From an uncultured Bacteroidales bacterium (GTDB lineage Bacteria > Bacteroidota > Bacteroidia > Bacteroidales > WCHB1-69), in assembly GCA_905235135.1 (NCBI GenBank), contig CAJOKR010000020.1, positions 1-64,000 on the forward strand: DNA of 64,000 bases, given 5' to 3'. Shown in pieces: positions 24,470 through 33,374 of the stretch. The notes beneath the pieces were generated by a model, which made no database searches, was not told the DNA's origin, and saw nothing but the letters and a program-made list of their open reading frames with translations. Every line of letters starts with the position of its first letter. The first letter of the stretch is position 1. Both the position numbers and the translations under genes were made by a program.

Positions 24470-26221
24470 ATGAAAAAAGTATTTTACCTTATCGTTGTTT
24501 TATTTTCTGTGAATCAAGTTGTTGCGCAATGGGTGTCACCCGGGCTGGGACTGTCATATTCCTTGGAGACACTCTGTCTTGCCGCTCCCTCAGCCGTACA
24601 AAGCACCTCTTCGCATCACTATCTCATTTTGCAGAATTTAACACTCTCCGCAGGTGACACTTTGACGCTGGAGTCCTCCGCGGAAAGTGTAACCGTTGCC
24701 AATGGGGTGACCTTGACAGTTCACGGTACGTTGCTCACGGATGAAAGGACGCAAACACTTGTCATTCAAGGTGATTCGACCCAAAACAACTATTTTGAGT
24801 TCCGTTTTGAGGGTGCGACGCAAAGTAACCTGACGCAAACGCATATTCGATATTGTGATGGGATCAAGCTGATTAACAGCAGTATTGAGATTGATTCTTG
24901 CGAATTTGACCATTTCTCCAACCACGTTATCAGTTATATGAACTGCCATCCGGTGATTCAGAACAGCTTCTTCCACGACAATCAAGCGTGTGCTATACAG
25001 TCGGCCATCAATGCCGATGGATGTCCGAGGATTATCAACAACGTGTTATACAACAATGTGTTAGCAAACACTAACAATCCGCAAATCAATATCGGGCCGG
25101 GTACTACGGATACCATTTTCATCGTCGGCAACCGTATTGAGGGTGTGGCCAGTACCATGTCGGGAGGTGTTGCCATCACGAACCTGACGAATACGGGTAT
25201 CACCAAAGTGCTGCTGAAGGAGAATGTGATCACACACAACCGTTATGGTTATACGCAAATGGGTTACCGCATTTCCTCAGAGATATTCGACAATCAGTTT
25301 ATAGACAACGACTTGGAGGTCACCCCGAACAACGGTGGCAGCGGAATCAGCATTTATGGTTACGAAAACAACTGTGCTGCGAAACTGCGCCGCAACCTCA
25401 TTACCGGCAACCTTTGGGGTGTCACGGCCATCTATTACCATCATGTGGATATGGGTACGGCTGAGGATCCCGGTTACAATGTGCTGTATAACAATGGCAA
25501 CGGAGGTGTTGATTATGAGCTGTATAACAACGCTTTCAGTAATATGGATGCCGTGGGCAACTATTGGGGCTGCGACAATGATGCGGCAGCAGAGGCCGTA
25601 ATTTTCCACCAGGCGGACAATCCTTCCTACGGACTTGTCAATTATTTGCCTATCAACGTGATAGAACCGGTGATTATATCTTTTGACTTTTTCTTGGAAA
25701 ACAATCCAGGCCTTGCCTATCCGGATTATTATAACAATCTGTATGGGACCATTACTCCTGATGATTCTATTCTTTTTTACATTGGGGGCTGTGTTTTACC
25801 TGATTTATCCAATCTGAAACCCACTATTGTCAGACCTTTGGGTATTTCTGTTTCCCCTTCTGAAGATGAGGGACAAGACTTTTCCTTAAACAACATTGTG
25901 ACATACACCGTTTCCACTCCACATCAAACTTATCGGGATTATGTGGTGCGTTTTATAATTGAAGCAGGAATTCCCGACAATGTTTTAACGAAAATTAACC
26001 TTGCACCGAATCCCGTCACGCAGGGATATTTCACGTTGGAGAATCCTACGGAAGAGGGGTTGCAATGGCAGATTTTCACCTCCACGGGTCAGCTTGTGAT
26101 GTTCGGCGAGGCGCAGCCGGGAATGAACAGGATTGCTACTAAAACGTTAAAGAAAGGTACGTATCTTGTTTATATTCAAAAAGAAAGCTCGTTTGTCACC
26201 AAGAAATTGATAGTCCAGTAA
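24470..26221 (+). CDS. secreted right-handed beta-helix protein with type IX secretion C-terminal domain
   Basis: The 583-residue protein has a signal peptide (VFYLIVVLFSVNQVVA), a long parallel beta-helix (residues about 110-380, many N-rich turns such as GNRIEG, RNLITGN, NNGNGG) resembling pectate-lyase-type repeat proteins, a linker, and a type A T9SS sorting domain over the last 75 residues (LAPNPVTQGYFTLEN, GTYLVYI...KKLIVQ). It should be exported through the type IX system and released or attached at the cell surface. No catalytic residues can be named. The GH3 gene starts 20 bp downstream, so the two may act together on glycans. Confidence 0.85.
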   Translation: MKKVFYLIVVLFSVNQVVAQWVSPGLGLSYSLETLCLAAPSAVQSTSSHHYLILQNLTLSAGDTLTLESSAESVTVANGVTLTVHGTLLTDERTQTLVIQGDSTQNNYFEFRFEGATQSNLTQTHIRYCDGIKLINSSIEIDSCEFDHFSNHVISYMNCHPVIQNSFFHDNQACAIQSAINADGCPRIINNVLYNNVLANTNNPQINIGPGTTDTIFIVGNRIEGVASTMSGGVAITNLTNTGITKVLLKENVITHNRYGYTQMGYRISSEIFDNQFIDNDLEVTPNNGGSGISIYGYENNCAAKLRRNLITGNLWGVTAIYYHHVDMGTAEDPGYNVLYNNGNGGVDYELYNNAFSNMDAVGNYWGCDNDAAAEAVIFHQADNPSYGLVNYLPINVIEPVIISFDFFLENNPGLAYPDYYNNLYGTITPDDSILFYIGGCVLPDLSNLKPTIVRPLGISVSPSEDEGQDFSLNNIVTYTVSTPHQTYRDYVVRFIIEAGIPDNVLTKINLAPNPVTQGYFTLENPTEEGLQWQIFTSTGQLVMFGEAQPGMNRIATKTLKKGTYLVYIQKESSFVTKKLIVQ

Positions 26222-26241
26222 AGTTTGATAAAATCAACGAT

Positions 26242-28366
26242 ATGAGAAGAATATACATCAGCATCATAATTGTCGTCAGTGCCTTTTGCGCAATAGCTCA
26301 GCAGGACTTCCGAAATCCGGATCTTCCCATTGAAGAACGAGTGCAACTGCTTCTGGATCAGCTCACTTTGGAGGAAAAGTTGGGAATGATGGAGCATCAG
26401 AATCCTGCTATTGAGCGTTTGGGAATTCCGGCCTACAGCTGGTGGAATGAGGCCTTGCATGGGGTCGCTCGCAATGGTTATGCCACGGTCTATCCGATGC
26501 CGACCGCTTTGGCCGCCACTTTCGACGACCAAGCGGTGGAGGAAATGTTCGGGATGATAGCCGATGAGGCGCGGCTGAAATATTACCGCTCGCAGGCGGC
26601 CGGCCAATATGGCGACTACACTGGGCTGACGTTTTTCACCCCGAACATCAACATTTTCCGCGACCCACGTTGGGGCCGGGGCATGGAGACCTACGGCGAG
26701 GATCCATACCTCACCGCACGTATGGGCGCCGCCTGCGTGAGAGGTCTGCAGCAGATGGTGAACGGTCGTTACAAAACCCTCGCCTGCATCAAGCATTTTG
26801 CTGTACACAGCGGTCCGGAGGCCGAACGTCACTCTTTCGATGCCACTGTCAGCGGACGAGCGCTTTGGACAACTTATCTACCTGCGTTCAAGTATATTGT
26901 AAGTCATACAGACGTGGGAATGGTGATGTGTGGTTACAACCGGCTGAACGGGATGCCTTGTTGCACCAACGAGAAACTTTTGGTGAACATCCTGCGCGAA
27001 CAATGGGGTTATAACCGTCTGTTTGTTACCGATTGTTGGGCGCTGAACGACTGTTGGGAGCAAGATGAGGTGATCCCGAGGCACGTGACACATGCGTCTG
27101 CCGCTGATGCCGCTGCGGCCGCTTTCGGTTCTGCTGTTGATTTGGAATGTGGCAGCGGGCTGAATGCGTTGAAGGAGGCTTACCAAAGTGGTATGATTCC
27201 AATCGACATCATTGATAATCACGTATTTAAGATTCTCAAAGCCCGTTTTGAATTGGGAATGTTCGATCCGCAGCAGCCTTTCACGGAAATTCCGGACACT
27301 ACGCAATTTGAGAAAAAAGCGCTAAAAATGGCGCAGAAAAGTATCGTTCTGTTGAAAAATAGGAATGATATTCTGCCGTTGCAGCCCGGCAAATACAAAA
27401 ACATCGCCATTTTGGGGCCAAATGCGGCCGATTCGGTTATGCTCTGCGGAAACTACAACGGGACACCCCGTCATGCGGTTACGATGTACGAGGGTATTGT
27501 CAACTATATCAAACAGTTGCCGGCAAAAGATCGTCCCAATATCTATTTCGATACGGTCTGCCACCATGTTGATGGTAAGTACCGCCTGCCGAACAATTTC
27601 GACAAAAAGATTGCCCAGTGCGACCTCGTGATTTTCGTCGGCGGGCTCTCTCCCGAGCTGGAGGGCGAGGAACTGAAGGTGGAAATTGACGGTTTTCGGG
27701 GAGGCGACAGAACCTCCATCGACCTGCCGCGTATTCAGGAAGGTATGTTGATGAAACTCAAGAAGATGGGAAAACCTGTCGTGTTTGTGCTCTGTTCCGG
27801 CGGTGCGGTGGCTTTGGATTGGGAGGATGAAAACTTGGATGCGGTGCTGGCGGCTTGGTATGGCGGTCAGGCGGCAGGAACGGCCCTGGCTGACGTGCTT
27901 TTCGGTGAACCCGAGCGGAAAGTTGCCCGTAACATTCTATAGTGCAAACAATTACATTCCTCCTTTCGAGAGTTACGAAATGGAGCATCGCACCTATCGC
28001 TACATGACCGAGGAGCCGCTTTACCCCTTCGGCTACGGGCTCAGCTATTCGGATTTCAAATATACGGATGGAAAGTATGATAATTCGAAGCAAACCTTTA
28101 CGTTCCGCATTGAAAACGGTAGCGACCGCGATGGGGAGGAGGTTGCGCAGCTTTATCTGACCAACAAAGGGGACAAAAAGAGCCCGGTGAAGACGCTGGT
28201 TGGGTTCGAGCGGGTGGTAGTGCCCGCCGGAAAATCCGTGTGGGTCTCCTTCCAAGTAGATGATGATTTTTTCCAAACGTATGTGGATGAATATCAACAT
28301 TTTGAAAGTCATCCAGGGACGTTTGTGTTCCATTATGGCGATCAAGAAATCGAAATTAGGCGATAA
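26242..28366 (+). CDS. GH3 family glycoside hydrolase, beta-xylosidase-like, one frame break
   Basis: Restored length is about 707-709 residues. It has a signal peptide (IYISIIIVVSAFCAIA) and the GH3 signature of the beta-xylosidase group: SWWNEALHGVARNG, FRDPRWGRGMETYGEDP, KHFAVHSGPE and the nucleophile Asp in FVTDCWALND. The C-terminal sandwich domain and fibronectin-like domain follow (PFGYGLSYSDF, VKTLVGFERV). The frame changes near 27909: FGE then PSGKLPVTFYS in the next frame. The length is one base over (or five short) of a full frame; a lost GTGAA repeat in FGEVNPSGKLP would explain it. Expected substrates are xylo-oligosaccharides, periplasmic. Confidence 0.85.
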
Positions 28367-28388
28367 TCCTTCGTTTTTGTAAAATGTG

Positions 28389-28396
28389 TACTTTTG
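28389..28396 (+). promoter_or_regulatory. -7 promoter box of rpe
   Basis: TACTTTTG followed by CACC, 20 bp before the rpe ATG at 28417. Because this box lies inside the longer open frame from 28384, that upstream start is not used. Confidence 0.65.
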
Positions 28397-28416
28397 CACC
28401 CTCAAAAATTGGTACT

Positions 28417-29076
28417 ATGAGTGTGAAACCGATTATCGCTCCGTCGCTGCTGTCGGCGGATTTCAACAGTTTGGGTGAGGAGATTGAAATGCTCAACCGT
28501 TCCGAGGCTGACTGGATTCATTTGGACGTGATGGATGGTGTGTTTGTGCCGAATATCTCATTCGGGATGCCCGTCATCAAGGCTGTGAGGAAATTAGCGC
28601 AGAAGCCCTTGGACACCCATTTAATGATTGTGCAACCTGAGCGTTACATTCAGACTTTCAAGGAGATAGGATGCGATTTATTGACGGTGCATTGGGAGGC
28701 TTGCACGCACTTGCACCGCACCATTTACCAGATTAAGGAGCATGACATGCTGGCGGGCGTCGCCTTGAATCCCCACACGCCGGTATCGGGACTTGAAGAT
28801 GTTATCCAAGATCTTGACTTGGTGTTGATTATGTCGGTGAATCCCGGTTTTGGCGGGCAGAAATTCATCCCGCGCTCATTGCATCGTATCGCTGAATTGC
28901 GGGCGATGATTAAGCGTAACAAATCGAACGCCCTCATCGAGGTCGATGGTGGCGTGAATGCAGATAATATAGCCGACATTATCCAGGCCGGTGCCGATGC
29001 GGTGGTGGCTGGCAATGCCGTTTTCAAGGCAGACAATTCCGAAGATATGATTCATCAGTTAAAACAAGTCAAATAA
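28417..29076 (+). CDS. rpe: ribulose-phosphate 3-epimerase
   Basis: The 219-residue protein is a TIM-barrel epimerase: IAPSLLSADFNSLGEE, the metal-binding HLDVMDGVFVPN, DTHLMI, MSVNPGFGGQKF and VDGGVNADN are all in place. It interconverts ribulose-5-phosphate and xylulose-5-phosphate in the pentose phosphate pathway. The start is set at 28417 because a promoter box overlaps the upstream extension. It follows a xylosidase-like gene and precedes a sugar symporter, which fits pentose use. Confidence 0.96.
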   Translation: MSVKPIIAPSLLSADFNSLGEEIEMLNRSEADWIHLDVMDGVFVPNISFGMPVIKAVRKLAQKPLDTHLMIVQPERYIQTFKEIGCDLLTVHWEACTHLHRTIYQIKEHDMLAGVALNPHTPVSGLEDVIQDLDLVLIMSVNPGFGGQKFIPRSLHRIAELRAMIKRNKSNALIEVDGGVNADNIADIIQAGADAVVAGNAVFKADNSEDMIHQLKQVK

Positions 29077-29088
29077 CCCCCAATATTT

Positions 29089-30336
29089 ATGGAAGAAAAG
29101 AAAAGAAGCACCGCTTATTGCATGTTCGTTATCGGATCTCTGTTTTTCGTATTCGGTTTCGTGACATGGCTGAACAACATTCTGATTCCGTACATGCGTA
29201 CCTCGTGCGAGTTGACCACGCAAGTGCAAGGCTATTTAGTGACGTTTGCCTTCTACATTGCCTATTTTGTGATGTCGATTCCATCGTCGTTTGTGCTGAA
29301 AAAAACCGGCTACAGCAACGGCATGGCTTTGGGTTTGGTCGTCATGGCCATCGGCTGCATGATGTTCATCCCGGGCGCGAAAATGCGCAGCTATCCCATG
29401 TTCCTGTTGGGATTGTTCCTGCAGGGCAGCGGACTGTCGCTGTTGCAAACCGCTAGCAATCCTTATGTCACGGTCATTGGCCCGATCGAGTCGGCAGCGC
29501 GGCGTATGAGCATCATGGGTATTTGCAACAAGGTGGCCGGCATGATTGGCATCCTTGTGCTGTATAATGCCTTGTTCAGCGGCAAGGAGCATCTTTTCGA
29601 AAGCATCAAGGAGATGGCTCCCGGTCCGGAGAAAGAGGCTATGTTGCAGCAACTTTCCAATGGCGTTATCGTCCCTTACCTCATCATGACCGCCGTGCTT
29701 ATCGCGTTGGTGCTCTTCATCAAGACTGCGCATCTGCCCGACATCATCGAGGAGGAGAAGAAAATCGGCGGTCAGAAGACCAGCATCTTCAGCTTCCCGT
29801 ATATGTGGCTCGGCGTTTTCGCCATCTTCTTCTATGTGGGTGCTGAGGTCATTGCCATCGACACGCTGATTCCTTACGGCGACTACTACGGCATCCCGAC
29901 GCAGGTTTCCCACTATTTCGGGGTCTATGCGTTGATTGCCCTGTTAGTGGGTTATGTCTGCGGCATCTTGTTTGTGCCGAAGGTGATTTCGCAACGCCAG
30001 GCGCTGATTATCCAACTGTTACTCTCTGTCGTGCTGGTGATTGTGGCCCTGTGTACTTCGGGCATTGTTTCCATCATTGCGATTATCTGTCTGAGTTTCG
30101 CACATGCTATCATGTGGCCCGCCATCTGGCCGTTGGCCATCCATGACCTGGGCGACCACACCGAATTTGCCTCCGCGCTGATGGTGATGGCCATCGTCGG
30201 CGGTGCTGTCATGCCGCTGATTTATGGCAAAATTGCCGATGCCGTGAACAATCACGCTGCCTATGCGCTGCTTTTCGTCAGCTACGCCTACATCCTGTTC
30301 TTCGCGACGGTGGGGTATAAAATCGAAAAGAAATAA
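29089..30336 (+). CDS. FucP/GluP-type sugar:proton symporter (MFS)
   Basis: The 415-residue protein has twelve transmembrane helices and MFS loop motifs. The start FVFGFVTWLNNILIPYM and the segment GSGLSLLQTASNPYVTVIG are typical of the FucP/GluP (sugar MFS, TIGR01272-like) family that carries fucose, glucose or galactose with protons across the inner membrane. Substrate cannot be read from sequence. It begins 12 bp after rpe, so both are probably on one transcript. Confidence 0.9.
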   Translation: MEEKKRSTAYCMFVIGSLFFVFGFVTWLNNILIPYMRTSCELTTQVQGYLVTFAFYIAYFVMSIPSSFVLKKTGYSNGMALGLVVMAIGCMMFIPGAKMRSYPMFLLGLFLQGSGLSLLQTASNPYVTVIGPIESAARRMSIMGICNKVAGMIGILVLYNALFSGKEHLFESIKEMAPGPEKEAMLQQLSNGVIVPYLIMTAVLIALVLFIKTAHLPDIIEEEKKIGGQKTSIFSFPYMWLGVFAIFFYVGAEVIAIDTLIPYGDYYGIPTQVSHYFGVYALIALLVGYVCGILFVPKVISQRQALIIQLLLSVVLVIVALCTSGIVSIIAIICLSFAHAIMWPAIWPLAIHDLGDHTEFASALMVMAIVGGAVMPLIYGKIADAVNNHAAYALLFVSYAYILFFATVGYKIEKK

Positions 30337-30347
30337 CTATTCAATAA

Positions 30348-30402
30348 GGGCTGAAGGCCCAACGTATGTCAACCCAGGGTGAGCGGTAGCGAGCCCTGGG
30401 TT
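30348..30402. repeat. double-hairpin intergenic element
   Basis: GGGC-TGAAG-GCCC at 30348-30360 followed by AACCCAGGG / CCCTGGGTT (30371-30402) with a GC-rich loop. It lies between the symporter and trmO genes. Similar CCCAGGG...CCCTGGG elements occur in Bacteroidales genomes to my memory; I cannot confirm that here. It may also terminate transcription from the symporter gene. Confidence 0.5.
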
Positions 30403-30415
30403 TTGTAATAACAAA

Positions 30416-31105
30416 ATGGAAGAGAGTTACGATAAGATACACATCATCGCTCGTGCCCATAGCGAGTTTCCGTCGAAGTTCGGGATTCCGAGGCAGAGCG
30501 GGTTAGTACCATCGTTACGTACGCGCATCGTGTTCGAGTCCGAGTACCGCAATGCGGAAGCATTGCGTGGAATTGAGGAGTTCTCCCATCTGTGGCTGAT
30601 TTGGGGATTCTCGGAAGTGCGTCAGGAGGGATGGTCGCCTACGGTACGACCCCCGCGATTGGGTGGAAATCGACGTATGGGGGTTTTTGCCACACGCTCA
30701 CCCTTTCGTCCCAACCCCATTGGGCTCTCCTGCGTGGAACTTATCGAGGCGGACCTTAATCCCAAGAACCCAACCCTCCTCGTAGGCGGCGCCGACCTTA
30801 TGGACGGCACTCCAATCTACGACATCAAACCCTACTTGCTTACCACCGATTGTCATCCGGAAGCCACCAAAGGATTCACCCAAGAGCATGAGGACTACCA
30901 ACTTGAAGTGGTAATTTCTGACGAAATCGCCAAAAAGTTGAAACCCGAGAAGTTGGAAAAACTGCGGGAAGTGTTAGCCCAAGACCCGCGCCCTGCCTAC
31001 CACCATGACGAATCTCGTGTGTATGGTTTCCCGTTTGACGGGCACGAGGTGAGGTTTTTAGTAACAGAAAAAAAGGCTATTGTACAGTCTATCAAAAAAT
31101 TGTAG
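30416..31105 (+). CDS. trmO: tRNA (t6A37) N6-methyltransferase TrmO
   Basis: The 229-residue protein shows the TsaA/TrmO domain: EFPSKFGIPRQSGL, the SAM-binding GVFATRSPFRPNPIG and DLMDGTPIYDIKPYL. It methylates t6A at position 37 of tRNA-Thr. Length is normal for the bacterial form with a C-terminal extension. The stop codon TAG (31103-31105) is formed by the left end of a 28-bp palindromic element, so the end of the protein may have been set by insertion of the element. Confidence 0.92.
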   Translation: MEESYDKIHIIARAHSEFPSKFGIPRQSGLVPSLRTRIVFESEYRNAEALRGIEEFSHLWLIWGFSEVRQEGWSPTVRPPRLGGNRRMGVFATRSPFRPNPIGLSCVELIEADLNPKNPTLLVGGADLMDGTPIYDIKPYLLTTDCHPEATKGFTQEHEDYQLEVVISDEIAKKLKPEKLEKLREVLAQDPRPAYHHDESRVYGFPFDGHEVRFLVTEKKAIVQSIKKL

Positions 31106-31129
31106 AGACGCAAAATTTTGCGTCTCTAC
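31102..31129. repeat. 28-bp palindromic element, copy 3
   Basis: Arms GTAGAGACGCAAAA and TTTTGCGTCTCTAC, a perfect palindrome. Its first TAG is the stop codon of trmO. Confidence 0.85.
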
Positions 31130-31133
31130 AATT

Positions 31134-31161
31134 CAAGTCTCAAGTCTCAAATCTAAAATCT
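31134..31161. repeat. heptamer array at the 3' end of the GT9 gene
   Basis: CAAGTCT, CAAGTCT, CAAATCT, AAAATCT. The stop codon of the minus-strand GT9 gene (31153-31155) lies inside. Confidence 0.6.
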
Positions 31162-32163
31162 GTTCACCCATTCCGCCACCTCCGTTGCGGAGATGTTTTT
31201 CATGCACTTGAAGTGCTTGCGGCGGCATTTGGAGCTGCCGAACTTGGAACAGGGACGGCAACGGAGAGGACAGACCTCGAAATTACGGAAGTTGTAACGC
31301 TCGCCGGGCATATAGGGGTAGTAGCCGTATTCGGGGATGGTGGAACCGAAAATAGCTGCCGTGGGTTTATGCAGAGCGGCGGAAATGTGCATCAATCCTG
31401 TATCGCCAGTAATCACACAGTCAGCATGTTGCAAGATGGCCGCCGACTGGTAAAGCGTGTATTTGCCGCAGCCGTTGGTGGCTCGTTCCCCAAGCTGGGA
31501 AACCACCTGTTCGCCCTCTTCATAGACATCTTTTCCGCCCAACAGCATAATGGGTTTGTGCAGGATACTGCCGATTTCCACCACCTTGCTGACTGGAATC
31601 CGCTTGGTGAAATGCTGTGCCGCCAATACGATGGCCACGAAGCCGTCGTCGAACATCATCGGCAAATCATCTTCTTCAAAGCCTTGGTTTTCAGGGATGT
31701 AAAATTCCAATCCTTTGTGGTCGTTGTGCACATTCAAGTCCTTGACGGCCTCAAAGTAGCGTTCTACGATGTGCGTTTCGGGCATCCCGTTCATTTTGAG
31801 GCGGTAGCAAACCCACTTTGAGAAGTTGTGTTTGAGGAAGGTGTAGGAGGGTACTTTCAGACTGCGCACCACTTTGCGGGAACGCATGGTTTTTTGTAGG
31901 TCGATGACCACATCAAAGGTCTCCTTTTTCAGTTCCTCAATCGTTTGGCTGACATTTTCGGGGTCATAAGCGTGTACCTTGTGGATGTGCGGATTGTTCT
32001 CGACCACAGATATATAGTCCTTCCGAACCAAAAAATGCACTTCCGCTTCGGGTAGCTGTTCATTCACCGCCCTCACGACAGGGGTGGTCAATACGATGTC
32101 TCCAATGGAGCTGAGTCGGATAATTAAAATCTTCGGTTGCGACGGGGGTTGTTGTTCGTCCAT
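31153..32163 (-). CDS. family 9 glycosyltransferase (heptosyltransferase-like)
   Basis: The 336-residue protein starts with KILIIRLSSIGDIVLTTPVVRAV and carries VITGDTGLMHISAALHKPTAAIFGST, both hallmarks of the ADP-heptose:LPS heptosyltransferase family (GT9). It acts in the cytosol on the growing lipid A-core. A cysteine-rich tail (CPLRCRPCSKFGSSKCRRKHFKC) near the C-terminus could bind metal and is seen in Bacteroidota GT9 members. It is preceded at 16 bp by an acyltransferase gene, so the two likely share a transcript concerned with envelope lipids. Confidence 0.87.
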   Translation of the reverse strand: MDEQQPPSQPKILIIRLSSIGDIVLTTPVVRAVNEQLPEAEVHFLVRKDYISVVENNPHIHKVHAYDPENVSQTIEELKKETFDVVIDLQKTMRSRKVVRSLKVPSYTFLKHNFSKWVCYRLKMNGMPETHIVERYFEAVKDLNVHNDHKGLEFYIPENQGFEEDDLPMMFDDGFVAIVLAAQHFTKRIPVSKVVEIGSILHKPIMLLGGKDVYEEGEQVVSQLGERATNGCGKYTLYQSAAILQHADCVITGDTGLMHISAALHKPTAAIFGSTIPEYGYYPYMPGERYNFRNFEVCPLRCRPCSKFGSSKCRRKHFKCMKNISATEVAEWVNRF

Positions 32164-32179
32164 AGTGTGTTAAAAATGA

Positions 32180-33316
32180 TTAATTTTCTTCGGATATGGT
32201 TTTATAATGATTGTCAACGGGGGTAGCGTAGATTTTCAGCAGATTCTCCCGCATTTTCTCCTCCGGCACATCCGGAATCTGCGAATTTCTTTGCAAATAT
32301 TGCTCGAAAGAAGCCTTTTCTTCGTCGGAATAGTGTTCGTGGTAAGTTTCGTCCTGATGCATCATGTCGTGGGCGATGTAGTTGGTAGGATAGAGGGTGT
32401 AGTCCTTATATATCTGTTTGTCAATGAGTTTGCAGACCTCATTGATCTTTTCGTTGTTGGAAAGGTCTTCGGGGATATTGTCTAACTCGCGGATAATGGG
32501 CGTGCCGATGGTGAGCGACATGCGTCCCTTCTGTCCGAAAATGCCCTGCTTGATGCTGTTAAAATCCTCGCCGGGCTGTTTGTGATAGACGCTATGTTCA
32601 CTGATGGCCAACTCCCTGGCTTTCAGTTTGTCACAGGGTTCATACTCGTAGGATACGGTCACGGGGGTGATTTTCATCCGGCGAATAGTCTCCATCAGAT
32701 TCTGATCGTTGCCGAGGGTGATCATCTTCACGAGTCCGTGTTTGGTGTAATCGTTGCCGTCTTTTGTGCGGCCATCGCGCTGGGCAATCCAAACGGACTC
32801 GTTCTCTTCAAACAGAGATTGCTGGATATAAGCAGCGAGGGTGTAGGAATTTTCCAGTTTCTCGCGCATGGTGCCGGTTCGTTTTACCTTGACCATCTTG
32901 TTCAGCTTGGCAACTTCGTTCAGCACTGGGGTGGAATAGAGGTTGTCGCCCACGGCAATACGGGAAGTTTTGCGCTTTTCGACGAAGAAATAGTACTCCA
33001 ACAGCGCGGGATCAAAGGTGATGTCGCGATGGTTGCCGATGAACATGTAGGCTTCATTTTCATCGATGTTTTCGATGCCCGACAGGGTGGCCCCTTTGGA
33101 AGATTGGGCGATGAAGACATCCACAAATCGCTTGTCGAGTTCGCTCTGCGCATCCTCAACAGTGTTAAAATTTGCTAAATCTTTTCGGAGCTGGTCGATG
33201 TTGTAGTCGGGCAGGAGCATAGCAATAGCCTCCTGAAAACCGCGGTATTCCATAAGTCGGAGGTAGGCCGCCTTGAATTCAAGATTGGTGTATGGTCGTA
33301 TATCTTCAAAATCCAT
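32180..33316 (-). CDS. PlsC-like acyltransferase
   Basis: The start is set at the ATG at 33316 (MDFEDIRPYTNLEF); an upstream TTG at 33340 would fall inside the promoter box. The 378-residue product has the catalytic motif IGNHRDITFDPALL (HxxxxD form), then DNLYSTPVLNEVAKLN and WIAQRDGRTKDGND. It resembles 1-acyl-glycerol-3-phosphate acyltransferases of Bacteroidota, which are longer than the usual 240 residues. No transmembrane helix is evident. It is the first gene before GT9 on the same transcript. Confidence 0.85.
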   Translation of the reverse strand: MDFEDIRPYTNLEFKAAYLRLMEYRGFQEAIAMLLPDYNIDQLRKDLANFNTVEDAQSELDKRFVDVFIAQSSKGATLSGIENIDENEAYMFIGNHRDITFDPALLEYYFFVEKRKTSRIAVGDNLYSTPVLNEVAKLNKMVKVKRTGTMREKLENSYTLAAYIQQSLFEENESVWIAQRDGRTKDGNDYTKHGLVKMITLGNDQNLMETIRRMKITPVTVSYEYEPCDKLKARELAISEHSVYHKQPGEDFNSIKQGIFGQKGRMSLTIGTPIIRELDNIPEDLSNNEKINEVCKLIDKQIYKDYTLYPTNYIAHDMMHQDETYHEHYSDEEKASFEQYLQRNSQIPDVPEEKMRENLLKIYATPVDNHYKTISEEN

Positions 33317-33337
33317 CTTCGTCAACAAATCAGGCGG

Positions 33338-33345
33338 CAAAGATA
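33338..33345 (-). promoter_or_regulatory. -7 promoter box of the acyltransferase-GT9 operon
   Basis: The minus strand reads TATCTTTGCCGCC, 21 bp before the ATG at 33316. Confidence 0.65.
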
Positions 33346-33374
33346 CGATTTTTTTGGGTTAATACGGTTAAGGG

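Noticed and set aside
28384..28416. Upstream start of rpe
   Set aside because: This stretch contains the -7 promoter box and is therefore not transcribed.
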